Made by a program: the position numbers and the translations under genes. From Cohnella candidum (GTDB lineage: Bacteria > Bacillota > Bacilli > Paenibacillales > Paenibacillaceae): a DNA stretch of 64,000 nucleotides. Positions 53,579-61,188 of this stretch are shown piece by piece. Each line of letters begins with the position of its first letter. Position 1 is the first letter of the stretch. The notes under the pieces are model-generated. The model searched no databases. It saw only the letters and a program-made list of their open reading frames with translations, and was not told where the DNA came from. The stretch covers positions 248,001 to 312,000 of the forward strand of contig NZ_CP033433.1 of the NCBI RefSeq assembly GCF_003713065.1, in the 5' to 3' direction.

Positions 53579-54073
53579 TCAAGACCCCGCGTTATCCCCA
53601 AACGTCAGGGTAACCGTCGTCAGGCTCGCATTCTCCTCGTCGGGGATGATGCCGATGAAAAAGCTTTTCGTCTCGGACGTGCCGGTCAGGGTAATGTTAT
53701 TGTCCGATTTCAGTTCGGACGTCTGATAACCTCCGCTTTTCAGGAAATCCCGGTAAATGTCCGCGCATTCCTCCGGGCTTTTCTTTACCTTGTACGAGAC
53801 CACGTAACCGCTGCCTTGATCGGAGGTCGTTTTGAGCGAACTGTCGATTTCTGCCCCGTCCGGTATCGGAACCTCTTTGGGGAAGTCGTCCGGCAGCTTG
53901 GATTTGCCGGTTTCGATCCGTACGTTGCCTCCCCCCGAATCCTTCGCCTCCATGGTAAAGCTGCCGTCCTCTTTTCCTTCGGAAACTTTAAGGTCTCCGT
54001 CCTTGGATCCCCCGCAAGCCGCAAGCAGTAAAAGCAGCAGGGTCGCTCCCGTAAACCATACGATTTTCCGCAT
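53579..54073 (-). CDS. Hypothetical lipoprotein
   Basis: 164 residues with a type II signal (TLLLLLLAACGG, lipidated Cys at about 20). The mature part is acidic, with Gly/Ser-rich linker and a compact domain (LPDDFPKEVPIPDGAEI, ECADIYRDFLKSGGYQ) seen in small Paenibacillus lipoproteins. AAGGAGAG precedes the ATG. Function unknown. Confidence 0.8.
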   Translation of the reverse strand: MRKIVWFTGATLLLLLLAACGGSKDGDLKVSEGKEDGSFTMEAKDSGGGNVRIETGKSKLPDDFPKEVPIPDGAEIDSSLKTTSDQGSGYVVSYKVKKSPEECADIYRDFLKSGGYQTSELKSDNNITLTGTSETKSFFIGIIPDEENASLTTVTLTFGDNAGS

Positions 54074-54246
54074 CCGTGCTCTCCTTTGCCGTTTTCGTCT
54101 TGGGAGCCTATGCGCGATCGTGATGAACTATGCCCGATACCGCACCTCAATAAGGCGAAAAGCCGGCGGCATCCATCCAAGAACTTGTCCGTTCCTGAGA
54201 ATAGGAATAAATAGGACTCATTTTACTCGGACAGGGGGCGCTGTGC

Positions 54247-54918
54247 ATGGATGGAAACCGAGGGCGAGAGCTCGCAAGCAAGTGGCTGAAGACGAATGAT
54301 TTGCTCAAGAACCCCGCAATCGCGAAGCATATTCCTTCGACCAGGCTGTACAGTCCTTCGCGGCTGCGCCAAATGGTCGATCAATACGGGACGGTATTCA
54401 TCAAGCCGGTGCGCGGTACGGGCGGCGTCGGCGTGGCAAAAATCGGGAAGTCCGGCAAAGGGTATTCTTACGCTTATCGATCCGGCAAACGGAGTTCACT
54501 TCCATTCGGAGACCTGCTTCGGGCCGTGGAACGCATTCGAGGCAGAAAAGCCTACTTGATTCAGCAAGGGATCGATTTGGCTGAAATCGAGGGCAGGCCT
54601 GTGGATTACCGGGTGAAATACGTAAAAACGGAAAATGGCTGGGTCTTTCGGGCGGTGGTGGGGCGAATTGCCAGACGGGGATTGTTCGTCACGAACATAT
54701 GCAGGGGGGGCAAGCTCGTGAGCGGAGCGGAAGCGATCAAGAGATCGTTGTCTCCGGAGCTCGCCGAAACCAAGAAAAAGGAAATGCGGGAATTGACGAA
54801 AACCGCGACGGCCTTGCTGGAACAGCGTTTTCCGGGCATTCGGCAGCTCGGCTACGATTACGGAATCGACCGCAAAGGACAAATCTGGCTCCTGGAGGTC
54901 AATACTCGACCGCATTAA
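54247..54918 (+). CDS. YheC/YheD family ATP-grasp protein
   Basis: 223 residues. TVFIKPVRGTGGVGVAKIGKSG, YLIQQGIDLAEIEGRPVDYRVKY and LGYDYGIDRKGQIWLLEVNTRPH follow the YheC/D ATP-grasp pattern, proteins associated with the spore coat or envelope in Bacilli. It is shorter than B. subtilis YheC/D (about 360-450) and lacks their N-terminal domain, but is complete as an ATP-grasp unit. AGGGGGCG lies 6 bases before the ATG. Confidence 0.85.
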   Translation: MDGNRGRELASKWLKTNDLLKNPAIAKHIPSTRLYSPSRLRQMVDQYGTVFIKPVRGTGGVGVAKIGKSGKGYSYAYRSGKRSSLPFGDLLRAVERIRGRKAYLIQQGIDLAEIEGRPVDYRVKYVKTENGWVFRAVVGRIARRGLFVTNICRGGKLVSGAEAIKRSLSPELAETKKKEMRELTKTATALLEQRFPGIRQLGYDYGIDRKGQIWLLEVNTRPH

Positions 54919-54996
54919 TCGCGAACATATGACATTATTTTCTATTAAAACCTTTAATCAACGTAATAGCCGGAATGAAAGTTTTTTATGGTATCG

Positions 54997-55108
54997 ATAT
55001 ACACAGGCCTGTGTATAACTTCATCCACAGAATCCACCTTTAAACGACGCGTTTCTCGGGAAAATTCAACAATTTACCCACAACAAATCCACAATTTCGT
55101 GTGGATAT
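54997..55108. promoter_or_regulatory. Cluster of DnaA boxes before sda
   Basis: Within 112 bases: TGTGTATAA (55010-55018, reverse of TTATACACA, perfect TTATNCACA), ATATACACA (54997-55005), TCATCCACA (55021-55029), TTACCCACA (55074-55082) and TGTGGATAT (55100-55108), each one mismatch, plus AAATCCACA (55085-55093), two. The first two lie in the perfect 20-bp palindrome TATACACAGGCCTGTGTATA (54998-55017). In B. subtilis DnaA acts on sda transcription through such boxes. Confidence 0.75.
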
Positions 55109-55116
55109 CCCGATGC

Positions 55117-55146
55117 TTGTCCGTGCTTTCGGAGGCATGCTATGAT
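55117..55146 (+). promoter_or_regulatory. SigA-type promoter of sda
   Basis: TTGTCC (55117-55122), 18 bases, TATGAT (55141-55146), directly downstream of the DnaA boxes. Confidence 0.6.
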
Positions 55147-55188
55147 GCCCTCACGAACACTTCCAATATTCAGGAAAGGGTGAGGGAC

Positions 55189-55332
55189 ATGCTGCCGACG
55201 CTATCCGACGAACTGCTGCTTGACGCTTACCGCAGCGCGCTCAGATTGGGTTTGGAACGGGATTTCATCCGGCTGCTCCGTTCGGAGATCGGACGCCGTA
55301 AGCTGCCGCTGCCGGAAGCAAGGGCGGTCTAA
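55189..55332 (+). CDS. sda: Sporulation checkpoint inhibitor Sda
   Basis: 47 residues: LSDELLLDAYRSALRLGLER then DFIRLLRSEIGRRKL, matching Sda (46 residues in B. subtilis) across its helical hairpin. Sda binds the sporulation kinases and blocks phosphorelay start while DNA replication is initiating or damaged. The ATG follows AAAGGGTGAGGG. The DnaA boxes upstream fit replication-linked control. Its end overlaps the convergent zinc-ribbon gene by 4 bases. Confidence 0.9.
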   Translation: MLPTLSDELLLDAYRSALRLGLERDFIRLLRSEIGRRKLPLPEARAV

Positions 55333-55556
55333 AGATGCCACGCGCCGACTTCGACGAGGAAGTCGCCCTGGCAATCCGGACACCGGGCCAGATGCTGGCA
55401 TACGGAAACGCCGGAGGACATGCCGAGCGGAGAGGGTTCATAGGGAGAGTAGGGCCCAATCCAGTCTTCCCGACGACCTTCGTCTTCGGCAACGGTACCG
55501 CAGCGAGGACATGACGCGGCTAGGGGGCTCAAGCCATTGCAGACCGGACACAACAA
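55329..55556 (-). CDS. Hypothetical zinc-ribbon protein
   Basis: 75 residues with three CxxC pairs: CPVC, CPRC near the front and CPDC later, with another Cys nearby, so one or two zinc ribbons are likely. The TTG at 55556 is preferred because AGGAGGT lies 7 bases before it. That ribosome site lies in the arm of a long hairpin. Function unknown; it is downstream of yumC on the same strand. Confidence 0.65.
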   Translation of the reverse strand: MLCPVCNGLSPLAASCPRCGTVAEDEGRREDWIGPYSPYEPSPLGMSSGVSVCQHLARCPDCQGDFLVEVGAWHL

Positions 55557-55557
55557 G

Positions 55558-55625
55558 AAAGGCACCTCCTTCAGGAACGGCGGCATTCGCCGGTGATTCC
55601 GAAGTAGGATGCCTTTTTTGTTTTG
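55558..55625. other. Long hairpin covering the zinc-ribbon ribosome site
   Basis: Arm AAAGGCACCTCCT (55558-55570) pairs with AGGATGCCTTT (55606-55616), a 7-bp block plus a 4-bp block with a 2-base bulge; CGGC/GCCG forms an inner hairpin. On the plus strand TTTTTTG TTTT follows, as in a terminator for the sda transcript. On the minus strand the same stem hides AGGAGGT of the zinc-ribbon gene. Confidence 0.55.
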
Positions 55626-55647
55626 GAAACATACTTCTAGGGAGGGG

Positions 55648-56643
55648 TTACAGCTTCATGTTGCTGCTGTGTCCGGGCGACAACTTGGCGTCCGGATCGA
55701 TATACACCTTGGCGTTGTTGACGGCCGTCGGCGCTTCGCCGAATCCGACCGCGATCAACTTCAGCTTGCCGGGATAGGTGGTAATATCCCCTGCGGCGAA
55801 AATGCCGGGAACGCTCGATTCCATGCGGGAGTCGACTTTAATGGAGCCGCCGTCGATTTCGAGTCCCCATTCCGCGATCGGGCCGAGCGAGCTGATGAAG
55901 CCGAAATTGACGATGACGGCGTCGACTTCAAGCTCCGTCTGGGCGCCGGATTTGACGTCGGTGAGCGTGACGCGCTCGATGGCGGATTCCCCATGCAGCG
56001 CCGTAATCTCGGTGGGGGTGATAATTTTCACGCTGGACTGATTCAGCAATTCGACGCTGTGCTCGTGCGCGCGGAACTTGTCCCTGCGGTGGACGAGCGT
56101 CACCGACTTGGCGATCGGTTCCAGCATGAGGGCCCAATCCACAGCGGAATCGCCTCCGCCGCTGAGCAGGACGTTAAGGCCGCGGAACTTCTCCAAGTCG
56201 CCGACGAAATAATGGAGGTTCGCTTTCTCGAAGCGTGCCGCTTCCGGAAGCTCCAGCTTTCTCGGTTCGAAAGCCCCGACTCCGGCGGTAATGATGACGG
56301 CCCGCGCATGGATCGTGCTCACATCGGTCACAATTTCAAACAAGCGCTCTTTCTTCTTGACGACCTGAAGCACTTTCTCTTCCAGGCGGATGTCCGCTTG
56401 GAAAAGCTCCATTTGCTTCTTCAGGTTGTCCACGAGCTCTTGGGCCGTCACTTTGGGGAAACCGGCCACGTCATAAATGTATTTCTCCGGATAAAGCGCC
56501 GCCAACTGCCCTCCAAGCTGGGGCATGCTTTCGATCAGGGTGACGGACATTTGCCGCATGCCCCCGTAAAACGCCGCAAACATGCCCGCGGGACCGCCGC
56601 CGATAATCGCGACGTCGACGGCGGTTGGATGTGGTTGAGTCAA
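55648..56643 (-). CDS. yumC: Ferredoxin/flavodoxin-NADP+ reductase YumC
   Basis: 331 residues. Thioredoxin-reductase-like but without the CxxC pair, which marks the YumC type of ferredoxin-NADP reductase. [17 protein letters not shown] binds [16 protein letters not shown] binds NADPH, and [30 protein letters not shown] closes the FAD site. It moves electrons between NADPH and ferredoxin or flavodoxin. TTG start with GGAGGTG before. Divergent from ndh. Confidence 0.94.
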   Translation of the reverse strand: MTQPHPTAVDVAIIGGGPAGMFAAFYGGMRQMSVTLIESMPQLGGQLAALYPEKYIYDVAGFPKVTAQELVDNLKKQMELFQADIRLEEKVLQVVKKKERLFEIVTDVSTIHARAVIITAGVGAFEPRKLELPEAARFEKANLHYFVGDLEKFRGLNVLLSGGGDSAVDWALMLEPIAKSVTLVHRRDKFRAHEHSVELLNQSSVKIITPTEITALHGESAIERVTLTDVKSGAQTELEVDAVIVNFGFISSLGPIAEWGLEIDGGSIKVDSRMESSVPGIFAAGDITTYPGKLKLIAVGFGEAPTAVNNAKVYIDPDAKLSPGHSSNMKL

Positions 56644-56767
56644 GCTGTGTGCACCTCCGTGGAATTTGCCAATCTCTGTCTTTTATTTTTCCTCATTATA
56701 AGCTTGCGGAAACCCCGAAGGGAAGGATTTTTGTGGGGTTGTCCAAACAATATTGTGAAAATGAACC

Positions 56768-56796
56768 TTGAAAATTGCCGAAAAAGCCATTATCAT
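56768..56796 (+). promoter_or_regulatory. SigA-type promoter of ndh
   Basis: TTGAAA (56768-56773), 17 bases, TATCAT (56791-56796). Confidence 0.65.
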
Positions 56797-56824
56797 TCTC
56801 CTTGTATAAGCTTGACGGCAGACA

Positions 56825-56842
56825 TTGTGTAATTTTTCACAA
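56825..56842. promoter_or_regulatory. Rex operator
   Basis: TTGTGTAATTTTTCACAA, one base from the symmetric Rex site TTGTGAA-N4-TTCACAA. It lies about 22 bases after the predicted transcript start of ndh. A half site TTGTGAAA is at 56753-56760. Rex represses when NADH is low. Confidence 0.75.
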
Positions 56843-56887
56843 ACCTACACAAAGACAGACAAAACACAACGATTGGATGGGATTGCG

Positions 56888-58081
56888 ATGAGCAGCATAC
56901 CGAAGATAGTCATCCTTGGAGCCGGTTACGGTGGGGTGTTGACTTCCCTGCGGCTTCAGAAGGAATTGAATTATAATGAAGCGGACGTAACGCTCGTGAA
57001 CAAACACGATTACCATTATATTACGACCCACCTTCATATGCCTGCCGCCGGCACGGACAACCCGGAGAACGCACGGGTGAACATTTCGAAGCTGATCGAC
57101 GAATTCAAGATCGACTTCGTGAAGTCCACCGTCGTTCAAATCCGTCCGCAGGACCGCAAGGTCATCCTGGAAGACGGCACGCTTTCCTACGATTATCTGG
57201 TCATCGGCCTCGGCGGCGAGCCGGAAACGTTCGGCATCCCCGGCATGATCGAGAACGCGCTGAACATCCGCAGCATCAACTCCGTGCGCCTGATCCGGGA
57301 GCACATCGAATACCAATTCGCCCGCTACAAGCGCGAGCCGCACCGCACCGATTATCTGACGTTCGTCGTCGGCGGCGCCGGCTTCACGGGCATCGAGTTC
57401 GTCGGCGAATTGTCCGACCGCATCCCTGAGCTGTGCAAGCAGTTCGACGTGGATCCGGGACTCGTGAAAATCTACAACATCGAAGCGGCTCCGACCGCGC
57501 TGCCGGGCTTTGATCCGGAGCTCGTCGAGTACGCGATGCAAGTTCTGCAGAAGAAAGGCGTCACGTTCAAGATCGGAACCGCGATCAAGGAATGCACGCC
57601 GGACGGCGTTATCGTCGGCGAAGGCGAAGAAATCAAAGCGGCGACCGTCATCTGGACAGGCGGGATCCGCGGCAACCGCCTGATCGAGGAAGCCGGCTTC
57701 GAAACGATGCGCGGACGCGTCAAAGTCGACGAGTTCATGCGCGCGCCGGGCCACGATAACGTGTTCATCCTGGGCGACAACTCGCTCGTATTCAATCCGG
57801 AAGGCCGTCCTTACCCGCCTACCGCTCAGATCGCCATGCAGGCAGGCGTCAACTGCGCCCACAACCTGGTCGCTTCCATCCGCAACCAGCCGCTGAAGCC
57901 TTTCGTGTACCAAAGCAAGGGTACCGTTGCGTCCCTCGGCAAAGGCGAAGCGATCGGCATCGCGTTCGGCAAGAAATACAAAGGCCGCGTAGCCGCTTGG
58001 CTGAAGAAAGCGATCGACCTGCGCTACCTGTTCATCATCGGCGGCATCCCGCTGGTACTGCGCAAAGGCAAGTTCCTGTAA
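56888..58081 (+). CDS. ndh: Type II NADH dehydrogenase (YumB/Ndh-like)
   Basis: 397 residues. GAGYGGVLTSLRLQ binds FAD, FVVGGAGFTGIEFVGEL binds NADH, VFILGDNSLVFNP and PPTAQIAMQAG are the Ndh-2 C-terminal motifs. It oxidises NADH and reduces menaquinone at the membrane surface without pumping. The start at 56888 is after the Rex operator; an earlier frame start at 56825 lies inside that operator. The operator agrees with redox control known for ndh in Bacilli. Confidence 0.93.
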   Translation: MSSIPKIVILGAGYGGVLTSLRLQKELNYNEADVTLVNKHDYHYITTHLHMPAAGTDNPENARVNISKLIDEFKIDFVKSTVVQIRPQDRKVILEDGTLSYDYLVIGLGGEPETFGIPGMIENALNIRSINSVRLIREHIEYQFARYKREPHRTDYLTFVVGGAGFTGIEFVGELSDRIPELCKQFDVDPGLVKIYNIEAAPTALPGFDPELVEYAMQVLQKKGVTFKIGTAIKECTPDGVIVGEGEEIKAATVIWTGGIRGNRLIEEAGFETMRGRVKVDEFMRAPGHDNVFILGDNSLVFNPEGRPYPPTAQIAMQAGVNCAHNLVASIRNQPLKPFVYQSKGTVASLGKGEAIGIAFGKKYKGRVAAWLKKAIDLRYLFIIGGIPLVLRKGKFL

Positions 58082-58356
58082 TGAGACACTGCAGCGTGCA
58101 AGTGCGGGGCCTGTTAACCCGAGAGGAACTGGACCGTTACAACGCGCTGATGGAAGTGGGCTCTTACCTGGAATCCCAGAGCCGGCATGATTTGTCGGCG
58201 GTCGTGCAAGCCGAAGTGGATCTGCTCATCGTCCCCGCCATCGAAAGGCTGAAGGACAAAGGCCGCGAACGCGACCGGATGACGCAGGAATTCCTGGAAG
58301 AGCAGCGCCGCGCGGAATGGGAACGCCAGATGAGGGCGATGCAGGAAGACGAATAG
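58081..58356 (+). CDS. Hypothetical protein coupled to ndh
   Basis: 91 residues starting at the TAATG overlap with the ndh stop, so it is translationally coupled. The C-terminal half is a charged helix (IERLKDKGRERDRMTQEFLEEQRRAEWERQ), probably a coiled coil. No domain recognised. It ends before a strong terminator, making a two-gene ndh operon. Confidence 0.7.
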   Translation: MRHCSVQVRGLLTREELDRYNALMEVGSYLESQSRHDLSAVVQAEVDLLIVPAIERLKDKGRERDRMTQEFLEEQRRAEWERQMRAMQEDE

Positions 58357-58361
58357 ACGAC

Positions 58362-58397
58362 AAAAAACCGGCCATCCGTGAGGATGGCCGGTTTCTT
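58362..58397. terminator. Bidirectional terminator
   Basis: AAACCGGCCATCC GTGA GGATGGCCGGTTT with A-run and T-rich flanks. Confidence 0.92.
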
Positions 58398-58415
58398 TAG
58401 GTTTGGATTCGTCGA

Positions 58416-59159
58416 TCAGGAAAACATATCCGCCAGCGATTCGCGGGTCAGCTTGTTGCCGACGTAAAACGGGCCGAATTCGCCGTAGCGCGCGCTCACT
58501 TCGTCGAAACGCATTTCGTAAACCAGCTTCTTGAATTGCAGCGCGTCGTCCGCGAACAGCGTGACGCCCCATTCCCAGTCATCGAATCCGACCGAACCGG
58601 TGATGATCTGCTTCACTTTGCCCGCGTAGCTGCGTCCGATCATGCCGTGGCTGCGCATCATCGATTTGCGGTCTTCCATCGGCAGCATGTACCAGTTGTC
58701 CTGCAGCATGCGGCGTTTGTTCATCGGGTAAAAACAAATGTGGTTGGATTTCGGCAAAATCGGCTTCAGGCGAGCCGCGATCTCCGGCACCTGCATCGGG
58801 TCGACGCCCGGTTGTCCCATATAATTGCTCAATTCCACGACGCTTACGTAGGAGTAAGCTTTATGGGTGAAGCGGGCGAACGCGGAGCGGTTAAACGCGT
58901 TTTCGATGGCGTTCAGCTCTTCGAGCGTTTCCCTCAGATGCATGAAGACGAGATCTGCTTTCTGGCCGACGATGGCGTACAGGGCCAGGCTTCCTTCCTT
59001 GCTTTCTTCAACGGCTTCCCAGCCGGCGATCAATTCCTGAAGTCCGGCGAGGGCTTCGTCGCGCTCCTCGGCGGAAGCCGATTTCCAAGCGTTCCAGTCG
59101 ATCGTGCGAAAGTCATGGAGGGCATACCAGCCGTCCAACGTTTGAGCTGCTTCGCTCAT
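58416..59159 (-). CDS. hemQ: Coproheme decarboxylase HemQ
   Basis: 247 residues. Chlorite-dismutase fold with the HemQ motif FYPMNKRR, where Tyr144 is the radical-forming residue, and His171 (RSHGMIGR) the heme ligand. It converts coproheme III to heme B, the last step of the Gram-positive coproporphyrin-dependent heme route, supplying heme to CtaB/CtaA. AAGGAGAG lies about 9 bases before the ATG at 59159. Confidence 0.95.
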   Translation of the reverse strand: MSEAAQTLDGWYALHDFRTIDWNAWKSASAEERDEALAGLQELIAGWEAVEESKEGSLALYAIVGQKADLVFMHLRETLEELNAIENAFNRSAFARFTHKAYSYVSVVELSNYMGQPGVDPMQVPEIAARLKPILPKSNHICFYPMNKRRMLQDNWYMLPMEDRKSMMRSHGMIGRSYAGKVKQIITGSVGFDDWEWGVTLFADDALQFKKLVYEMRFDEVSARYGEFGPFYVGNKLTRESLADMFS

Positions 59160-59308
59160 GGGGTCATCTCTCCTTGTCCAATGGCAACATGCTGTTTTCC
59201 ATTGTACCAAAGTTCAAGGCTTTGTTCACATCCTGTTCGTTTGACGCGCGAGAAACCGATCTTGTAAACTGATAAGGAAACAAGGATCCGTAAGGAGGCT
59301 GCAAGTTC

Positions 59309-59593
59309 GTGCTCGAGATTTTACAGGAAATCGTCGGAGCCCTGCTGTTCTTCGTTCTGTTGTTCGGCATCGGCTTCATCTTGAATATGCTTATCAAAAC
59401 GACCTGGCTGCCGGTCTGGCTTTGGGTCATCATCTTCATTCCGCTCGGCGTATGGCACTATTGGGAGCCTGACACCACGGTCGGATCCTTCCTTGCGGTG
59501 TGGCTGCCATCGATCATCTCCAGCGTAGCTGGCGCCGTCGTCAGCGGCTGGGCGATCCGCAAGCTCCGCAAGGGCGGCTATAAAATGTTCTGA
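59309..59593 (+). CDS. yuiB: YuiB family membrane protein
   Basis: 94 residues with three membrane helices (LFFVLLFGIGFILNML; LPVWLWVIIFIPLGVWHYW; FLAVWLPSIISSVAGAVVSGW). The order and WxYWEP-like loop match YuiB of B. subtilis, whose gene also lies near yumB. GTG start after GGAGGCTGCAAGTTC. Function unknown. Confidence 0.85.
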   Translation: MLEILQEIVGALLFFVLLFGIGFILNMLIKTTWLPVWLWVIIFIPLGVWHYWEPDTTVGSFLAVWLPSIISSVAGAVVSGWAIRKLRKGGYKMF

Positions 59594-59621
59594 TGCCCCG
59601 CTTCGGGGAACGGAGGCCAGC

Positions 59622-60032
59622 ATGTTAAGCAAAGAAAAAATCAGGATGGCGAAGTTTGTGCTCGTGGGGATGATGAACACGGGCGTCGATTTCGCCGTTT
59701 TTGTTAGTTTGGTGTACGGGTTGAGTTTTTCGTCCGCGTTGGCTCAGTTAGTGTCATACGTGATTGGCGTTATCAATAGCTATGTTTGGAACCGCAAATG
59801 GACCTTTCAGGCTTCCGGAAACGGCAGCGTAACCGAAGCGGTTCGCTTCGTCGTCCTGACCGGGACTTCTTTCGCCGCCGCAACTGCCTTGCTTCTTGTT
59901 CTGCAGCACGGCTTCGGGTGGTCGCCGATTTTGGCGAAAGCGGCATCCGTCTTTGTCTCTATGGTGGTGAATTACGCGGGAAGCCGATTTTGGGTGTTCC
60001 GGATGGAAAGCAGGGAAACTCGGACAGAATAA
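59622..60032 (+). CDS. GtrA family membrane protein
   Basis: 136 residues, four membrane helices: KFVLVGMMNTGVDFAVFVSLVY, ALAQLVSYVIGVINSYVWNRKWTFQ and a last helix ending FWVFR, the GtrA pattern. GtrA-like proteins help move lipid-linked sugars in polysaccharide or teichoic acid decoration. CGGAGG lies 6 bases before the ATG. It precedes the polysaccharide-like island by 1 kb. Confidence 0.9.
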   Translation: MLSKEKIRMAKFVLVGMMNTGVDFAVFVSLVYGLSFSSALAQLVSYVIGVINSYVWNRKWTFQASGNGSVTEAVRFVVLTGTSFAAATALLLVLQHGFGWSPILAKAASVFVSMVVNYAGSRFWVFRMESRETRTE

Positions 60033-60063
60033 GGGAAAACCCTTCACCCGAGGTGAACCGAAG

Positions 60064-60939
60064 ATGCCCCTGACCCATGCGAACGGCGTTGAATTCCATT
60101 ATCACCTGCAAGGTAAAGGAACGGCGGTCGTCTTCCTGCATCCGGCCTGTATCGGAAGCCGGGTGTTCACTTATTTGCGCAACGATTTATCGCAGGATCA
60201 CCGCACGCTGTTGTTCGACTTCCGCGGACATGGCCGAAGCGGCGGTTCTTCCGGCAAAATCACGATGCCGCTTCTGGTGGAAGACACTTGCCGCCTCATG
60301 GACGCGCTTGATATGTCCTCGGCATATTTATGTGCCTATTCGGCGAGCTCCTTGGTGGCGCTTGAAGCGATGTTGACGCATCCAGACCGATTCCGCGGGG
60401 CGATTCTTCTAAGCGGGATGGCGGAAGCCGCGGGCTGGAGAACGAAAACAAAGCTGCGGTTCGGCAGCATCGCGGCGCGGATGCGGGCCAGAGAGCTGCT
60501 GGCATACCCTCAGCTCTGGAAAAATTCCGACAGCATCGAGACGTACCGCCGTCTCCGCAAAGAAATGGCCGGCGGTCACCTGAACCATTGGCGGGATTAC
60601 ATGGATAGCATCCGGGGATATTCGGCCGTCGCGAGGCTGCCCGAAATCGAACAGCCGGTGCTGATCGTCTGCGGGGAACGCGACGAGGAAGCGAAGCGGC
60701 ATGCCCGCGTACTGCAGCAAGGGCTTCCTAACGATTCCACTGTGTTCTTGCCCGGCCGCAGCCATGCGCTTCCGACTTACGGCTCCGAGGAAGTCGGGCC
60801 GCTGATCCGGGGCTGGCTTTACGCGCAGGAGGGCAGGCGGCCGGAGATGAGGGATGATTCGAGTTTGAATGATAATGACCATTTGATTGCTCAGATGGAA
60901 TTACGGGCAAACGAGTATACGGAAATGTTTCAACGTTAG
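60064..60939 (+). CDS. Alpha/beta hydrolase
   Basis: 291 residues. VVFLHPACIGSRVFTYL gives the oxyanion loop, LLFDFRGHGRSGG the strand 4 region, CAYSASSLVA the nucleophile elbow (A-Y-S-A-S instead of GxSxG), VCGERDEEA the acid and RSHALPT the His. The N-terminal MPLTHANGVEFHYHLQGKG is typical of the epoxide-hydrolase-like group. Substrate unknown. Its stop codon lies at the edge of an IS-like sequence, so the original C-terminus may have been altered. Confidence 0.88.
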   Translation: MPLTHANGVEFHYHLQGKGTAVVFLHPACIGSRVFTYLRNDLSQDHRTLLFDFRGHGRSGGSSGKITMPLLVEDTCRLMDALDMSSAYLCAYSASSLVALEAMLTHPDRFRGAILLSGMAEAAGWRTKTKLRFGSIAARMRARELLAYPQLWKNSDSIETYRRLRKEMAGGHLNHWRDYMDSIRGYSAVARLPEIEQPVLIVCGERDEEAKRHARVLQQGLPNDSTVFLPGRSHALPTYGSEEVGPLIRGWLYAQEGRRPEMRDDSSLNDNDHLIAQMELRANEYTEMFQR

Positions 60940-61012
60940 GACCCCATTTAGAGGACACTAAAAAACCTACCCGACAAGCTGGCGCTGGATTACCGGAGTC
61001 AGCTTGTTTCGT
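60938..61012. mobile_element. Possible solitary end of an IS3-type element
   Basis: GACCCCATTTAGAGGACACTA (60941-60961, first 20 shown as GACCCCATTTAGAGGACACT) is followed by a hairpin ACAAGCTG (60975-60982) / CAGCTTGT (61001-61008). IS3-family ends often carry a 'GGACCCC...GGACACT' tip and such a hairpin. No transposase and no second end are seen. Confidence 0.35.
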
Positions 61013-61188
61013 AGCTTTCATCGTTTTAACTCCAGAAGTTTTGCCAATTGTGACTACATTAAATGTATACCTAAATTTACCAGTCGTGTTTTGCTTTAAA
61101 GATTTGACTTTTTTAGTTTTTGTTCAGAAAATTCATTTATAATAAAGACTCGCATTTCCTCATTCGCCTGACCGGGAGAAGTTCCTAC

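Noticed and set aside
56825..56887. Earlier start of ndh
   Set aside because: The TTG at 56825 is the first base of the Rex operator and is followed by a non-conserved segment; the family start is at 56888.
61120..61188. Earlier TTG start of the large membrane protein
   Set aside because: No ribosome site at 61120; GGGAGAAG is placed before the ATG at 61189.
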